Below the pieces are notes generated by a model. The model saw nothing but the letters and a program-made list of their open reading frames with translations, was not told where the DNA came from and ran no database searches. The translations under genes and the position numbers were made by a program. From positions 1,408,977 through 1,472,976 of the forward strand of contig CP051244.1 of NCBI GenBank assembly GCA_017795045.1: a stretch of DNA of 64,000 nucleotides. Reading direction: 5' to 3'. The DNA comes from Allomuricauda sp. (GTDB lineage Bacteria > Bacteroidota > Bacteroidia > Flavobacteriales > Flavobacteriaceae). Shown here piece by piece: positions 48,964 through 58,293 of the stretch; the stretch's first letter is position 1; the number at the start of each line of letters is the position of its first letter.

Positions 48964-48995
48964 TTGAGGGAAGTGGCAACTTCATTTTATATTTG
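48964..48995 (+). promoter_or_regulatory. tyrS promoter
   Basis: TTG at 48964-48966, 21-nt spacer, TATATTTG at 48988-48995 (exact TAnnTTTG), giving a 5' leader of about 17 nt. It supports ATG 49017 over the longer upstream frame. Confidence 0.6.
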
Positions 48996-49016
48996 CAGCT
49001 ATTCAAAAAGTTGACC

Positions 49017-50312
49017 ATGGAGAAGAATTTTGTTCAGGAACTGCAGTGGAGAGGAATGATACACGATGTAATGCCCGGCGCCGAGGAGCATCTTATGGAA
49101 GCTATGCGTGCCGCTTATGTGGGGATAGACCCCACAGCGGATTCGTTGCATATTGGGCACTTGGTGGGAGTAATGATGCTGAAACATTTTCAATTGGCAG
49201 GCCATAAACCCTATGCCCTTGTGGGTGGTGCCACGGGAATGATCGGGGATCCCTCTGGAAAATCGGCCGAACGGAATTTATTGGATGAAGAAACGCTTCG
49301 ACACAACCAAGAGGCCATAAAAGGTCAGTTGAGCCGCTTTTTGGACTTTGAAAGTGATATGCCCAATGCTGCGGTATTGGTGAACAATTACGATTGGATG
49401 AAAGATTTCTCATTCCTGGAGTTTATCCGCGATGTTGGAAAACATATCACCGTTAACTACATGATGGCCAAGGATTCGGTTAAAAAGCGACTTTCGGCAG
49501 ATGCCAAGGAAGGGATGTCTTTTACTGAATTTACCTATCAGTTGGTTCAGGGGTACGACTTTTTACATCTATACAAAGCCCATGACTGTACCCTTCAAAT
49601 GGGAGGGAGTGACCAGTGGGGCAACATTACCACGGGTACCGAATTGATTAGGCGAATAGGGAACGGAAAAGGCTACGCCCTTACCTGTCCTTTGATCACC
49701 AAGGCAGATGGAACCAAATTTGGCAAGACCGAAGGTGGAAACGTTTGGTTGGATGCAGAACGAACCTCACCCTACAAGTTTTACCAGTATTGGTTGAACA
49801 CTTCGGATGAGGATGCCGAAAAATATATCAAGATATTCACGTTCCTGAGTCAACAGGAGATAGAAGACCTGGTAGCGGCCCATAAGGAGGCACCCCATTT
49901 AAGGGAACTTCAAAAGAAGCTGGCGGAAGAGGTCACCACCATGGTGCATTCCAAGGAAGATTTGGACAATGCCATAAAGGCCAGTGCCATTCTCTTCGGT
50001 AAATCCACTTCCGTAGATCTAAAGCAATTGAACGAAAAGACCTTTTTGGATGTCTTTGAAGGAGTTCCCCAAGCGCAAATAGCAAGAGAGGAGATAACTC
50101 CCGGTCTGGATATGATCGGAGCCTTGGCTGCAAAAACCGGATTTTTGGGATCCAATGGCGAAGCACGGAGGGAGTTAAAACAGAATTCAATTTCGGTGAA
50201 TAAGGAGAAGGTTAAGGAAGATTATCTAATTACCGAGGTCGATTTGATCAATAACAAATTTGTATTGCTCCAAAGGGGCAAGAAAAATTACTTTGTTCTG
50301 GTAGTGGAATAA
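49017..50312 (+). CDS. tyrS: Tyrosyl-tRNA synthetase
   Basis: 431 residues from ATG 49017; an open frame extends back to 48891, upstream of the promoter, and is not used. Class I motifs: [16 protein letters not shown] (HIGH), [12 protein letters not shown], and KFGKTEGG (the KMSKS loop). The C-terminal S4-like RNA-binding domain ends in [11 protein letters not shown]. Length is standard for bacterial TyrRS. It is followed by a symmetric terminator. Confidence 0.97.
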   Translation: MEKNFVQELQWRGMIHDVMPGAEEHLMEAMRAAYVGIDPTADSLHIGHLVGVMMLKHFQLAGHKPYALVGGATGMIGDPSGKSAERNLLDEETLRHNQEAIKGQLSRFLDFESDMPNAAVLVNNYDWMKDFSFLEFIRDVGKHITVNYMMAKDSVKKRLSADAKEGMSFTEFTYQLVQGYDFLHLYKAHDCTLQMGGSDQWGNITTGTELIRRIGNGKGYALTCPLITKADGTKFGKTEGGNVWLDAERTSPYKFYQYWLNTSDEDAEKYIKIFTFLSQQEIEDLVAAHKEAPHLRELQKKLAEEVTTMVHSKEDLDNAIKASAILFGKSTSVDLKQLNEKTFLDVFEGVPQAQIAREEITPGLDMIGALAAKTGFLGSNGEARRELKQNSISVNKEKVKEDYLITEVDLINNKFVLLQRGKKNYFVLVVE

Positions 50313-50347
50313 ATAACAAGGGCCATCTTAAGATGGCCCTTGTTATT
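50312..50347. terminator. Perfect palindromic terminator between tyrS and cupin genes
   Basis: 18-bp perfect palindrome centred at 50329/50330 (arms of AATAACAAGGGCCATCTT) with no loop; the ends are T/A-rich on both sides. It overlaps the stop codon of the converging cupin gene. Confidence 0.8.
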
Positions 50348-50891
50348 AGGCGATGAAGGAAATTCCGTAACGGCCACAGATTTCACTCACTTTGGCAAAG
50401 TCCGGTGGTCCTGGGGGCAGTTTCCCCAATTCTTCGAACATATGCTCCAGTCCGGCTGGAAAAACACTTAAAATGGTTCGACAATCTTGATCACCGACTA
50501 CTTTCCAAGTATGGGGCACATTTTTTGGGGCAAAAGCAAGGTCACCTGCCTTTAAAATGGTGGTTTGTTCCCCAACCGTAACCTCAAGTTCTCCATTCAA
50601 AACCTTGAAGATTTCATCTTCGTTGGTATGTACATGGGGTGGGATCATGGTGCCCGGTGGATTAACTTCTTCAATCAGGGTAAACAGTCCATTGGTGTCA
50701 TCCCCGGTCAATTTAAAGGTTTGTTGATCTCCAATGACATTCACTTTTTTACCTTCATTGCTGCGAACAATTTTTGGTGTCAAGGGATTGACTTCTTTGT
50801 CCAATTCTTTCGAAAAATGGGCCAAAGAGGGCAATGATGTCAATGCCGCAACCGAAAGAGCACCTCTTTTTAAAAAAGCATTTCTATCCAT
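50346..50891 (-). CDS. Secreted cupin-domain protein
   Basis: 181 residues from ATG 50891 (earlier in-frame ATG at 50936 rejected). N-terminal NAFLKRGALSVAALTSLPSL resembles a signal, possibly a variant Tat signal with K-R instead of R-R. The cupin barrel has PPHVHTNEDEIFKVLNGELEV with two His and a Glu as metal ligands, and FAPKNVPHTWKVVGDQD with the third His. Substrate unknown. It ends at the tyrS palindrome. Confidence 0.85.
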   Translation of the reverse strand: MDRNAFLKRGALSVAALTSLPSLAHFSKELDKEVNPLTPKIVRSNEGKKVNVIGDQQTFKLTGDDTNGLFTLIEEVNPPGTMIPPHVHTNEDEIFKVLNGELEVTVGEQTTILKAGDLAFAPKNVPHTWKVVGDQDCRTILSVFPAGLEHMFEELGKLPPGPPDFAKVSEICGRYGISFIA

Positions 50892-51005
50892 AATAGTAGT
50901 TTGTTGATTACCCTTTAAGATATGTAAAAAGCACAAAATGAGCGAATTAAATATATAAATCGTGTTGTTTAGTGTGTGGATTGAAAGAATTTGTCCTATA
51001 CAGCC

Positions 51006-51992
51006 TTAAAGTGCCATTAAATTACACCCCCGTATGTCTGAATTATCAAACCTACCCAGAATTTCAAAAGATCCATTGGCATAGGTTTTTCCCAAGTCCT
51101 GTGTAGCAATGAAGGAGCAGGAATGGATGTTGGCCAGATCAATAAGGTTTATGCCGCCTGTTTTTCCATGGGATTGAAGGCTCAAGGGGTCTTCCGTGTC
51201 GCGGGTCAGGACTTTCATCCATGGTGGAGTCCTGAAAATGCCGTTGCCTTGGGAATAGGCTTGGGACAAAAGTTCCGTCATGCCATATTCTGAATGTATG
51301 TTGGGAACCCCAAAGGCACTTTTTAAGATGTCGTGCAGTTCGGCGCGAATCAATTCCTTACGACGCCCTTTCATTCCACCAGTTTCCATAATGGTGGTAT
51401 GTTTTAAGGGTATGGGAAATTGCTCGGCCAAATCCAGCAAGGCAAAAGAGACGCCGATCAATAAGGTTTTGGAGCCAGAAGCCTCCTGTGCTTTCAGTTT
51501 TTGATGGAGGTCTTGAAGATTGTACAGATAAAATCCACTGTTGGGATGTTGTGAACGGGATACCAGCTCATTGACCATGTAGACCAAAGATGATCCGGAG
51601 CGTTCCAAATAGGAAGGTAGCAGGGCCAGAATACACAATTCTTCCACAGGTCCATAAAACAAGGTAAAGGCTTTCATGAAGCTACGTTCATATAAGCTTA
51701 GGTTGGCCACATAATGTTTACTTGTTGTGTTTTGGGTGGTACCACTGCTCTCAAAAATGGCCTCTGGTTTCTTTGGGGTGGAGACAACGGTTTTCAATTT
51801 GAAAAACTCAATGGGCAAAAATGGGATTTCCAATGGGTGGGCAACATTGGAAGGGCTTTTTCCCAAGTGATCGCAATACGTTCCATAAATGGCATTGGCG
51901 CTGTACTGAAAACGGAATATTTCCATGGCCAAGGAATCAAATTCGTTGGAATTTTGGATGGAAAATAGCTGTTGAATGTCCGTGTTGTCCAT
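51006..51992 (-). CDS. LuxE/acyl-protein synthetase-like protein
   Basis: 328 residues. IPFLPIEFFKLKTVVS, FESSGTTQNTTSKHYV and TGGMKGRRKELIRAELHDIL, then SEYGMTELLSQAYS are the acyl-adenylation-like motifs of the LuxE / acyl-protein synthetase family. It probably activates a carboxylic acid and may transfer it to a carrier. In flavobacteria the gene is common but its pathway is unknown. It lies 114 nt upstream of the cupin gene on the same strand, with no terminator seen between them. Confidence 0.82.
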   Translation of the reverse strand: MDNTDIQQLFSIQNSNEFDSLAMEIFRFQYSANAIYGTYCDHLGKSPSNVAHPLEIPFLPIEFFKLKTVVSTPKKPEAIFESSGTTQNTTSKHYVANLSLYERSFMKAFTLFYGPVEELCILALLPSYLERSGSSLVYMVNELVSRSQHPNSGFYLYNLQDLHQKLKAQEASGSKTLLIGVSFALLDLAEQFPIPLKHTTIMETGGMKGRRKELIRAELHDILKSAFGVPNIHSEYGMTELLSQAYSQGNGIFRTPPWMKVLTRDTEDPLSLQSHGKTGGINLIDLANIHSCSFIATQDLGKTYANGSFEILGRFDNSDIRGCNLMAL

Positions 51993-52022
51993 TGGGCCGT
52001 AAAAGTACCCAAAAATAAAAAA

Positions 52023-52043
52023 GCCCCACCGTAAGAGTGGGGC
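52023..52043 (-). terminator. Terminator of the first mini T9SS gene
   Basis: GCCCCAC / GTGGGGC, 7-nt loop; on the minus strand it is followed by TTTTTTATTTTT. Confidence 0.85.
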
Positions 52044-52059
52044 ATTTAAGATATGTTTT

Positions 52060-52383
52060 TTACTTCACGACCAGCTTTCGGGTCATGGTCTTTTTCTGTT
52101 CGGTCACTTGGAGCACGTAGACTCCAGGTACCAGTCGGGAGATGTCCAAGGTATTGGTGGTTATCCGATCGGTTAGGACAACCTCACCAAAAACATCGAA
52201 TACCTTTATCTGTTTGGTTCCATTGGATTCGGTAGTGATGTACACTTCTTCGCCATAAGCAGGATTGGGGTACATTTTAAAACCCGTAAGCTCTTGTAGG
52301 GGCTCAGTGTTTACACTGACCAACTCTTGACCGTAGGTGAATATAGGTAAAGCCATAATGAGAACAAAGTAGAGTTTCTTCAT
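52060..52383 (-). CDS. Miniature T9SS type A sorting-domain protein
   Basis: 107 residues. After the signal MKKLYFVLIMALPIFTYGQ only about 15 residues precede a complete type IX secretion sorting domain: FKMYPNPAYGEEVYI, KQIKVFDVFGEVVL, LVPGVYVLQV and the basic KLVVK end. In normal cargo this ~75-residue domain sits behind a large functional part; here almost nothing else is present. It may be a truncated gene, a surface peptide, or a competitor or tester of the secretion system. A similar 102-residue gene lies 145 nt upstream of its start. Confidence 0.85.
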   Translation of the reverse strand: MKKLYFVLIMALPIFTYGQELVSVNTEPLQELTGFKMYPNPAYGEEVYITTESNGTKQIKVFDVFGEVVLTDRITTNTLDISRLVPGVYVLQVTEQKKTMTRKLVVK

Positions 52384-52527
52384 GAATGCTGATTTGGGGT
52401 CTATGCAATGTAAAAGTATGTAAATCAGTAGGGAAGGGCCACAAAATGTTGTGAAATGGGAGTTTCTGTAGGTAAAAGGATAAAAGTTGTGGTTTATGGT
52501 GCCTTTAATGTGGCGAAAAAGCCCAAA

Positions 52528-52836
52528 CTACTTGACAATAAGCTTTCTGGTGGCCACTTTGTTGTTTTCCAAAACCCGTAAAATATAAACACCTTTGCCC
52601 AAACGGGAAATATTGAGTTCCTTGCCCAAAATGGTGGTTTGGAGCACTTGTGTGCCCAATACATCAAAAATGTAAATCTGTTTGGGGGAATTGTCCTTTG
52701 TCTCTATAAAAACCTTGCCTTGGGTCACGGGATTTGGATACAGCTTAAACCCATCAATATCCGAACTTGAGGTAGTTTCTTGCGAAAAACCAAGCGTACA
52801 GACAAAAAAGAAAATGACAAGGTAAAAGTGCTTCAT
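52528..52836 (-). CDS. Second miniature T9SS type A sorting-domain protein
   Basis: 102 residues from ATG 52836 (a longer frame reaching 52998 is not plausible: it crosses the terminator). The signal HFYLVIFFFVCTLGFSQ is followed by a 14-residue spacer and the sorting domain FKLYPNPVTQGKVFIE, KQIYIFDVLGTQVL, LGKGVYILRV and KLIVK. It is a diverged paralogue of the neighbouring 107-residue protein with the same design. Both are downstream of the surface-lipoprotein gene but separated from it by a terminator. Confidence 0.83.
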   Translation of the reverse strand: MKHFYLVIFFFVCTLGFSQETTSSSDIDGFKLYPNPVTQGKVFIETKDNSPKQIYIFDVLGTQVLQTTILGKELNISRLGKGVYILRVLENNKVATRKLIVK

Positions 52837-52939
52837 AAAGTATTGATAACAAAGGCTGTGCCACAAATATAAAAAAATATGTCCGCGATGGTGGGGCCGT
52901 TCAACGAATTGTATTTCTTTTTTCGATGAAATGCAAAAA

Positions 52940-52965
52940 AAGAGCCCCACGATCGTGGGGCTCTT
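52940..52965 (-). terminator. Terminator of the duplicated surface lipoprotein gene
   Basis: 26-bp perfect palindrome (AAGAGCCCCACGA and its complement); on the minus strand it runs into T7. Confidence 0.92.
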
Positions 52966-52990
52966 AATATAATATAGAAAATCTATGTGA

Positions 52991-55228
52991 TTATTCAATA
53001 CCTACAGTCCAACCTGCAGCCCAATCGGGTTCACCAGCACCGTTACCAGCACCAGTATTGTCACCTACAGTATAGAAATCCTGGTTTGCACCAGCATAGT
53101 TGGTGTTTACAAGTCCCATGGCAGGAGCATCAAACTGGATTGGGGTAATGGATAGTGCATCTGCCTCAATACGAACCGCGGCTTCGGCATCCGTGCCAGT
53201 TACATTTACACCCAAATCAACACCACTGGTGTAGAAATTGGTGATAGTAAAGTTACCACCTCCTTCTTTGAAGAACAATGCACCTTCAGTAACAGGACCA
53301 ACTACAGTGATGTTGCTCAAAGTGGTAGTGGTCACAGGAGTGGCATCACCATCATCACCATTATTGGAACCTTCAATACCAGCTTTGGCACCACCGGCAA
53401 TATACCAGTTGCTACCGTTACCGGTCCATCCGTCAGCAAAGTCAATGGAATCATCACCACTGCCTATGGATACCAAGTAGTTTCCGTTTACAGTACCACC
53501 GAAGAACTCGATACCATCATCACCACCGTTGTAAGACTGTACATACTCGAAAGTAGTTCCGGAACCAACACCGAACAAAGAAACACCGTTGAATTCTTTG
53601 TCATTGGAGAATGTGGCACCAGTATATTCAACACGGAGGTAGGTAATGGAACCAGAGTCATCATCGGAAGTATTTCCACCATAAGTAAGATCACCTACTT
53701 CCGTGGTTACATCCTCACCTTTGTTGGTTGGAGCGTCACCAGCGATGACCAATCCACCCCAATCACCTTGTGCGGGAGTTTCGCTGGAAGAAGTCATTAC
53801 TACAGGAGCAGCGGCAGTACCGTTGATAAAGATCTGCGCACCTCTTTCAACACCGATAAAGGCAGCCGTACCGCCAGAAGCTTTGATAGTAGTACCAGCA
53901 GGGATGGTCAAGGAACCACCTGATTTTACTACAAATCCGCTGGTCAACAAGTATTCCACGGAAGCGCTCAATTCCACATCACCAGTGATTTCACCGGCCA
54001 AGTTTTCGCTTGAGGAAGCGCTGTTTTCCAAACCTGTGGTCCAGCCAGCAGCCCAATCAGGGGATGCGGCACCGTTACCAGCGCCTGTGGCAACACCTTC
54101 AGTGTAGAATGCTTGGTTAAGACCAGTATAATCTGTTGCCTCGAAACCGGTTGCAGGATCGGCAAACTGAATGTTGGTGATGGCCAAATCGCCATTTTCT
54201 ATACGCGTGGCGGCAGGAGTATCGCCATCGGTTACATGAATGGCAAGGTCAATATCAGAGGCATAAAAGTTATCGATGGTAAAGTTACCACCACCTTCTT
54301 TAAAGAAGAGGGCACCTTCGGTAACAGGACCAACCACGGTAATATTGCTCAAGGTAGTTGTGGTCACAGGAGTGGCATCACCGTTGTCACCGTTGTTGGA
54401 ACCTTCAATACCGGCTTTGGCACCAGCGGCAATGTACCAGTTGCTACCGGAACCTGTCCATCCATCAGCAAAGTCGATGGAGTCATCACCACTTCCGATG
54501 GACACCAAGTAGTTACCATCTACAGTACCACCGAAGAACTCGATACCGTCATCACCACCGTTGAAAGACTGAACGTACTCGAAAGTAGTCCCGGACCCAA
54601 CACCGAACAAAGAAACTCCGTTGAACTCTTTGTCATTGGAGAATGTGGCACCCGTATATTCAACACGTAGGTAAGTAATGGAACCAGAATCGTCATCGGC
54701 AGTAGAACCACCATAGGTAAGGTCACCTACTTCAGAAAGTACGTCTTCACCTTTGTTGGTAGGGGCATCACCGGCAATTACCAATCCACCCCAATCACCT
54801 TGTGCCGGGCTAGTAGCATCTGATGTCATGATAACAGGCGCGGCAGCAGTACCGTTGATGAAAATCTGGGCACCTCTTTCAACACCAATGAAAGCAGCGG
54901 TACCTCCAGAAGCCTTGATGGTTGTGCCGGCAGGAATGGTCAACGAGGCACCTGCTTTTACAATGTAAGAACCTGTTAGGGTATATTCTTTGGAAGCATC
55001 CAATTCGGTGTCCTCGGTTACCTCGCCTGAAAGTTCAACGGGCGGCTCAACGCAAGCAGTACATGATCCTCCGCAGTCAACTCCGGTTTCATCTCCATTT
55101 TGAACGCCATCCGAACAGGTGGCTACTGGGTCTGGATCGGGAGCAGGGCCATTGTCGTCGCTCATACAAGAGACTACCAAAGCCGCTGAAGCGAAGCTTA
55201 GGACAAATTTTAAAAGTGATTTTTTCAT
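52991..55228 (-). CDS. Surface lipoprotein with two tandem ~335-residue beta-rich repeats
   Basis: 745 residues. Lipobox VVSC (C21) is followed by MSDDNG, an S-D-D lipoprotein export signal like that of Flavobacterium, so it should sit on the cell surface. Next comes CSDGVQNGDETGVDCGGSC, a disulfide-rich motif seen in flavobacterial secreted proteins, then two long repeats (residues 67-401 and 411-745), each with SLTIPAGTTIKASGGTAAF, GDWGGLVIAGDAPTNKG, ADDDSGSITYLRVEYTG (first copy) and FADGWTG, ending DWAAGWT-x-G. The regular short strands suggest a parallel beta-helix. It lies 63 nt downstream of the 949-residue TonB receptor and probably captures ligand for it. The ligand is unknown; the PhoB/PhoR-type neighbours suggest phosphate-containing compounds. 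Confidence 0.85.
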   Translation of the reverse strand: MKKSLLKFVLSFASAALVVSCMSDDNGPAPDPDPVATCSDGVQNGDETGVDCGGSCTACVEPPVELSGEVTEDTELDASKEYTLTGSYIVKAGASLTIPAGTTIKASGGTAAFIGVERGAQIFINGTAAAPVIMTSDATSPAQGDWGGLVIAGDAPTNKGEDVLSEVGDLTYGGSTADDDSGSITYLRVEYTGATFSNDKEFNGVSLFGVGSGTTFEYVQSFNGGDDGIEFFGGTVDGNYLVSIGSGDDSIDFADGWTGSGSNWYIAAGAKAGIEGSNNGDNGDATPVTTTTLSNITVVGPVTEGALFFKEGGGNFTIDNFYASDIDLAIHVTDGDTPAATRIENGDLAITNIQFADPATGFEATDYTGLNQAFYTEGVATGAGNGAASPDWAAGWTTGLENSASSSENLAGEITGDVELSASVEYLLTSGFVVKSGGSLTIPAGTTIKASGGTAAFIGVERGAQIFINGTAAAPVVMTSSSETPAQGDWGGLVIAGDAPTNKGEDVTTEVGDLTYGGNTSDDDSGSITYLRVEYTGATFSNDKEFNGVSLFGVGSGTTFEYVQSYNGGDDGIEFFGGTVNGNYLVSIGSGDDSIDFADGWTGNGSNWYIAGGAKAGIEGSNNGDDGDATPVTTTTLSNITVVGPVTEGALFFKEGGGNFTITNFYTSGVDLGVNVTGTDAEAAVRIEADALSITPIQFDAPAMGLVNTNYAGANQDFYTVGDNTGAGNGAGEPDWAAGWTVGIE
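52994..53998 (-). repeat. Second copy of the intragenic tandem duplication
   Basis: Encodes residues 411-745 of the lipoprotein. Long stretches are identical in protein sequence to the first copy, e.g. around GVGSGTTFEYVQS and VTTTTLSNITVVGPVTEG. Confidence 0.9.
54026..55030 (-). repeat. First copy of the intragenic tandem duplication
   Basis: Encodes residues 67-401 of the lipoprotein; paired with 52994-53998. High similarity in DNA as well as protein indicates a recent duplication or ongoing homogenisation. Confidence 0.9.
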
Positions 55229-55291
55229 TGTTATAGTTTTAGATTTAAATATTTGGATTAATATTCATTTACTGGTTGATATTCAGTGTGC

Positions 55292-58141
55292 TTAGAATTT
55301 ATAAGTCAAGGATAGACTAAAGTCAACCCCTTTTTTGTATGATAAAGCGGTCACTGGACCATTTTCCAAAAAGCCAGGAATGGCTGGGTTTTCGGTATCC
55401 AAATCCCCTTCAGCGTTCTCGTTTACCCTTTCAACGGTTGGGTTTAGGAGGTTTCTCATGTTCAGTCCAATGCCAAAGTGGTCTCCCAATTCCACTGCGG
55501 TAATCCAATCAAGGGTCACAAAACCTTTGTCTACCAAATGCCCTCTACCGGTACTTCCCAAAGCGTAAATACGGTCAGAGAAATAGTTGGCCGCAACTGT
55601 AGATCTCAGGTTTCTATTCTCGGAAAACTCCGTGTAGTAACTGGCATCGAGATTGAAAATAAAGTCAGATGCTCCTTGCAGTGGCGCTTTGGTATTGGTG
55701 AACGCAGCGGCAAACATGGTTTCTTCCGAAACTTTTTGGTAGTCCAATTCTTGATTGGTGTTCAAGTAGGAAACGTTACCACCAATGGATAGCCTGTCGG
55801 TCAATATACTTTCGGCGGTTTCCCTTTCGTTTTCTATCACGTCCAGTTTTACTTCCAACTCAGCACCAAAGGCCGTGGCATGGTCGCCGGTATTGGCATA
55901 ACTTAAATTGTTGGCGGCCGATACGATCAAGAAAGTGTTGATGGGGTTTTCAATATACTTCCCAAATACGGCAAAGGATACCAATTCGCTTGAAGAAGGG
56001 AACAATTCCCATCGAAGGTCAAAGTTGTAATTGGTGGAGTTCTGTAAGGCAGGATTACCTTGTGTATCTTGGTTGATTTCTTCCTGGAAAAGGAAGGGTG
56101 CCCGTTCCTTGAATTGTGGTAACGTATAGGTCTTACTGGCCGCAAATCTTAGGTTTTGCTTTTCGTTCAACTCATATTTGAATGCTAGCGAAGGCAAGAA
56201 CTCAAAGGTGTCCAATTCGCTGCTGTCATCGCCTTGGATAACGGTACTCCAGTCAATGTTCTGGGTGATTTGCTCACCCCTTGCGCCGGCAAACAGGGTG
56301 AATTTAGGAGAGAACTTGTATTCCAAGGTCAAATATCCTGCATGGATCTGCTGTTCCCCACCATAGGTCTGTGGATCAAGGGCTCCTTCCGTGGAAGCTG
56401 TTCCCCTAAAAGTCCGTATTTGCCAAAAACCGGAGTTGGGACCATATTCATCAAAATACGCATCGATGTTGTATGGGTCAACGAAGGGTTGGTTGGCCAC
56501 GTTCAATATTTGGTAGTTGAACTGGGTGGCATCAAAAGCAACATTTTTTAAGCGACCGTTGTATCCCACAGTAAGTTTTCCGTCAAATCCGTCATCCTCA
56601 TTTTTCTTGAATTTGAAGGAAGTTGAAATATTGGCAGAGACTTCTTCTTCTTGGAGCTCTTGGAAAAACCTATGGTTAGCTGAGGCAGCGGAAACCAATC
56701 TAAAGGATTTAGGTCCTTCGGGATCGTTGTTGGAGTAAGGTAAAAGAATATTTTGACGACGGTCTGGAATCAGGTTCTGTACATAGTTGTACCCTAGGCC
56801 CCAGTTCACTTCAAATTTTTCACTTACATCGTGGCTTCCCAACAATTGGTTCACCGCAAGCAAGGTCTTTTCAAAAGTATTCCGTTGGATGAAACCTCCT
56901 CCGTTGGGCGCATCATCTTCCCTGTCCAAAATACCGTAGAACTCCTCATGTTTTTGCTCGGTATTGTTGAGCAATAAATAGTTGTATCGGATATCATGGG
57001 CACTGCCTAAACGAAGCCCAATGTTCCCCATAAGGGTAGTGGCCGTTTTGTAGCTGTATTTTTGATAATCAAAGTCAGAATTGGGCAATCCGGTCCCCAA
57101 GTTGGGGGCACCTCGGTTTACACCTTCCCTATAAGAGTTTCCATTGCTGAACGAACCAACGGCAAAGAAGCTCAATTTGGAGTTTTCACCAATATTGAAG
57201 GAATCACCTCCTTTAAGCGAAATATTGGAATTGATGGGTGTACTCTTGCTTTCGCGATCCCAACTGGTGTCAAAATTGTTGTTGAAGGCCCCACTAGGGA
57301 TGGATTTGTCATAAAACCCTGTAAAATTTGGCCCGTCGAACAAGTAAAAATCATCCACACCAATGGCTTCGGTATTGACTCCTGAACCTACACCAAGCTC
57401 CATGAAACCGGAACCGGTATAGTTGCGGGATACAATATTGATGTTCGCCCCACCAAAATCACCATAGTTTTGTGCATTATAGGTTTTGTCTATTCCTATG
57501 GATTCGATGATGCTTGTACCAAACAAGCTCAGGTCAATGTTCTTTTTGGCAGTATTGTTGGAAGGTAAGGGAAGCCCATTGAGGGTGGTAATGTTGAATC
57601 GGTCCCCCAAACCTCTTACATATACATTGTTGGAACCTTCTTCCCGGGAAATCCCAGTAACTTTGGTGACGGCCGTAGCGGCATCACTGGCCCCTTTTCT
57701 GGCCAATTCCTGGGCTCCAATGGAAGTTTCCAAGGTAATGGCTCTCTTTTGGTCCAAAAGCAATGCAATTTCTGAATCCTTCCGGGCAACGGTGGTCACT
57801 ACAACTTCGTCCAAGGCCAATCCGGAAGATGCGCTCATGGGAACGTTTACGCTGGTTACCTTACCAGCAATTACTTCCACATTTGGAATTTCAACAGTTT
57901 CATAGCCCAAATAGCTATAGGTCAATGTGTAGATTCCAGGCTCAACACTTGGAATCTCATAGAGACCATCAAAATCTGAAGTGGTACCCATTGTGGTACC
58001 TTTAATAAGTACATTTGCAAAGGCCAAAGGCTCGTCATTGAGCTCTTTGTCGGTCAGCTTACCCACGATACTTCCAGTGGTTTGCTGCGCTACTACTTGC
58101 ATGGTGCATGCAAGCGTAAAAATCATTAAAAAATATTTCAT
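55292..58141 (-). CDS. TonB-dependent receptor with carboxypeptidase-like N-terminal domain
   Basis: 949 residues. Signal peptide ending VVAQQ, then a CarboxypepD_reg-like domain (GSIVGKLTDKELNDEPLAFANVLIKG...GTTSDFDGLYEI), a TonB-box/plug region (VTKVTGISREEGSNNVYVRGLGDRF, NGLPLPSNN), and a large barrel ending FSLSLTYKF. It belongs to the large receptor group that pairs with surface lipoproteins in Bacteroidota. The partner is the duplicated lipoprotein 63 nt downstream. The promoter region is shared with the divergent PhoB-type regulator and contains the TGTTA array, so regulation by that two-component system is likely. Confidence 0.92.
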   Translation of the reverse strand: MKYFLMIFTLACTMQVVAQQTTGSIVGKLTDKELNDEPLAFANVLIKGTTMGTTSDFDGLYEIPSVEPGIYTLTYSYLGYETVEIPNVEVIAGKVTSVNVPMSASSGLALDEVVVTTVARKDSEIALLLDQKRAITLETSIGAQELARKGASDAATAVTKVTGISREEGSNNVYVRGLGDRFNITTLNGLPLPSNNTAKKNIDLSLFGTSIIESIGIDKTYNAQNYGDFGGANINIVSRNYTGSGFMELGVGSGVNTEAIGVDDFYLFDGPNFTGFYDKSIPSGAFNNNFDTSWDRESKSTPINSNISLKGGDSFNIGENSKLSFFAVGSFSNGNSYREGVNRGAPNLGTGLPNSDFDYQKYSYKTATTLMGNIGLRLGSAHDIRYNYLLLNNTEQKHEEFYGILDREDDAPNGGGFIQRNTFEKTLLAVNQLLGSHDVSEKFEVNWGLGYNYVQNLIPDRRQNILLPYSNNDPEGPKSFRLVSAASANHRFFQELQEEEVSANISTSFKFKKNEDDGFDGKLTVGYNGRLKNVAFDATQFNYQILNVANQPFVDPYNIDAYFDEYGPNSGFWQIRTFRGTASTEGALDPQTYGGEQQIHAGYLTLEYKFSPKFTLFAGARGEQITQNIDWSTVIQGDDSSELDTFEFLPSLAFKYELNEKQNLRFAASKTYTLPQFKERAPFLFQEEINQDTQGNPALQNSTNYNFDLRWELFPSSSELVSFAVFGKYIENPINTFLIVSAANNLSYANTGDHATAFGAELEVKLDVIENERETAESILTDRLSIGGNVSYLNTNQELDYQKVSEETMFAAAFTNTKAPLQGASDFIFNLDASYYTEFSENRNLRSTVAANYFSDRIYALGSTGRGHLVDKGFVTLDWITAVELGDHFGIGLNMRNLLNPTVERVNENAEGDLDTENPAIPGFLENGPVTALSYKKGVDFSLSLTYKF

Positions 58142-58189
58142 TATCAGCTAAGTATTTGGCGCAAAGAACGCCACGGCCTGTAAAAGCGA

Positions 58190-58238
58190 TGTTAGCTGTA
58201 TGTTAAGTGTTTATTGGAAAACTGTTACAATAATGTTA
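58190..58238. promoter_or_regulatory. Pho-box-like array of TGTTA units on an 11-bp register
   Basis: TGTTA at 58190, 58201, 58223 and 58234; every offset is a multiple of 11 bp (11, 22, 11). On the minus strand the pairs read TTAACA-N5-CTAACA and CTAACA-N5-GTAACA, the form of PhoP/PhoB direct-repeat boxes. They lie upstream of the TonB receptor start (58141) and of the response regulator start (58320), suited to control either or both. Confidence 0.6.
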
Positions 58239-58285
58239 GGGGATTAAATCAACGTTAAGCATTTATGGCATTATAGTATTATCTT

Positions 58286-58293
58286 TACATTTG
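58286..58293 (+). promoter_or_regulatory. -7 element of the response regulator promoter
   Basis: TACATTTG, exact TAnnTTTG match, 26 nt before the ATG at 58320. Confidence 0.5.

Noticed and set aside
48891..49016. Longer tyrS start at 48891
   Set aside because: It would begin upstream of the TATATTTG promoter and inside the epimerase 5' end; family alignment starts at MEKNFVQEL.
53238..54670. Plus-strand ORFs of up to 185 codons opposite the duplicated lipoprotein
   Set aside because: They repeat with the same period as the tandem duplication and derive from the GC-rich third positions of the real gene; no start signals.
52994..55030. Possible CRISPR-like or satellite repeat from the many identical DNA blocks
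   Set aside because: The repeats are two long copies (about 1 kb each) within one reading frame, not short spaced direct repeats.
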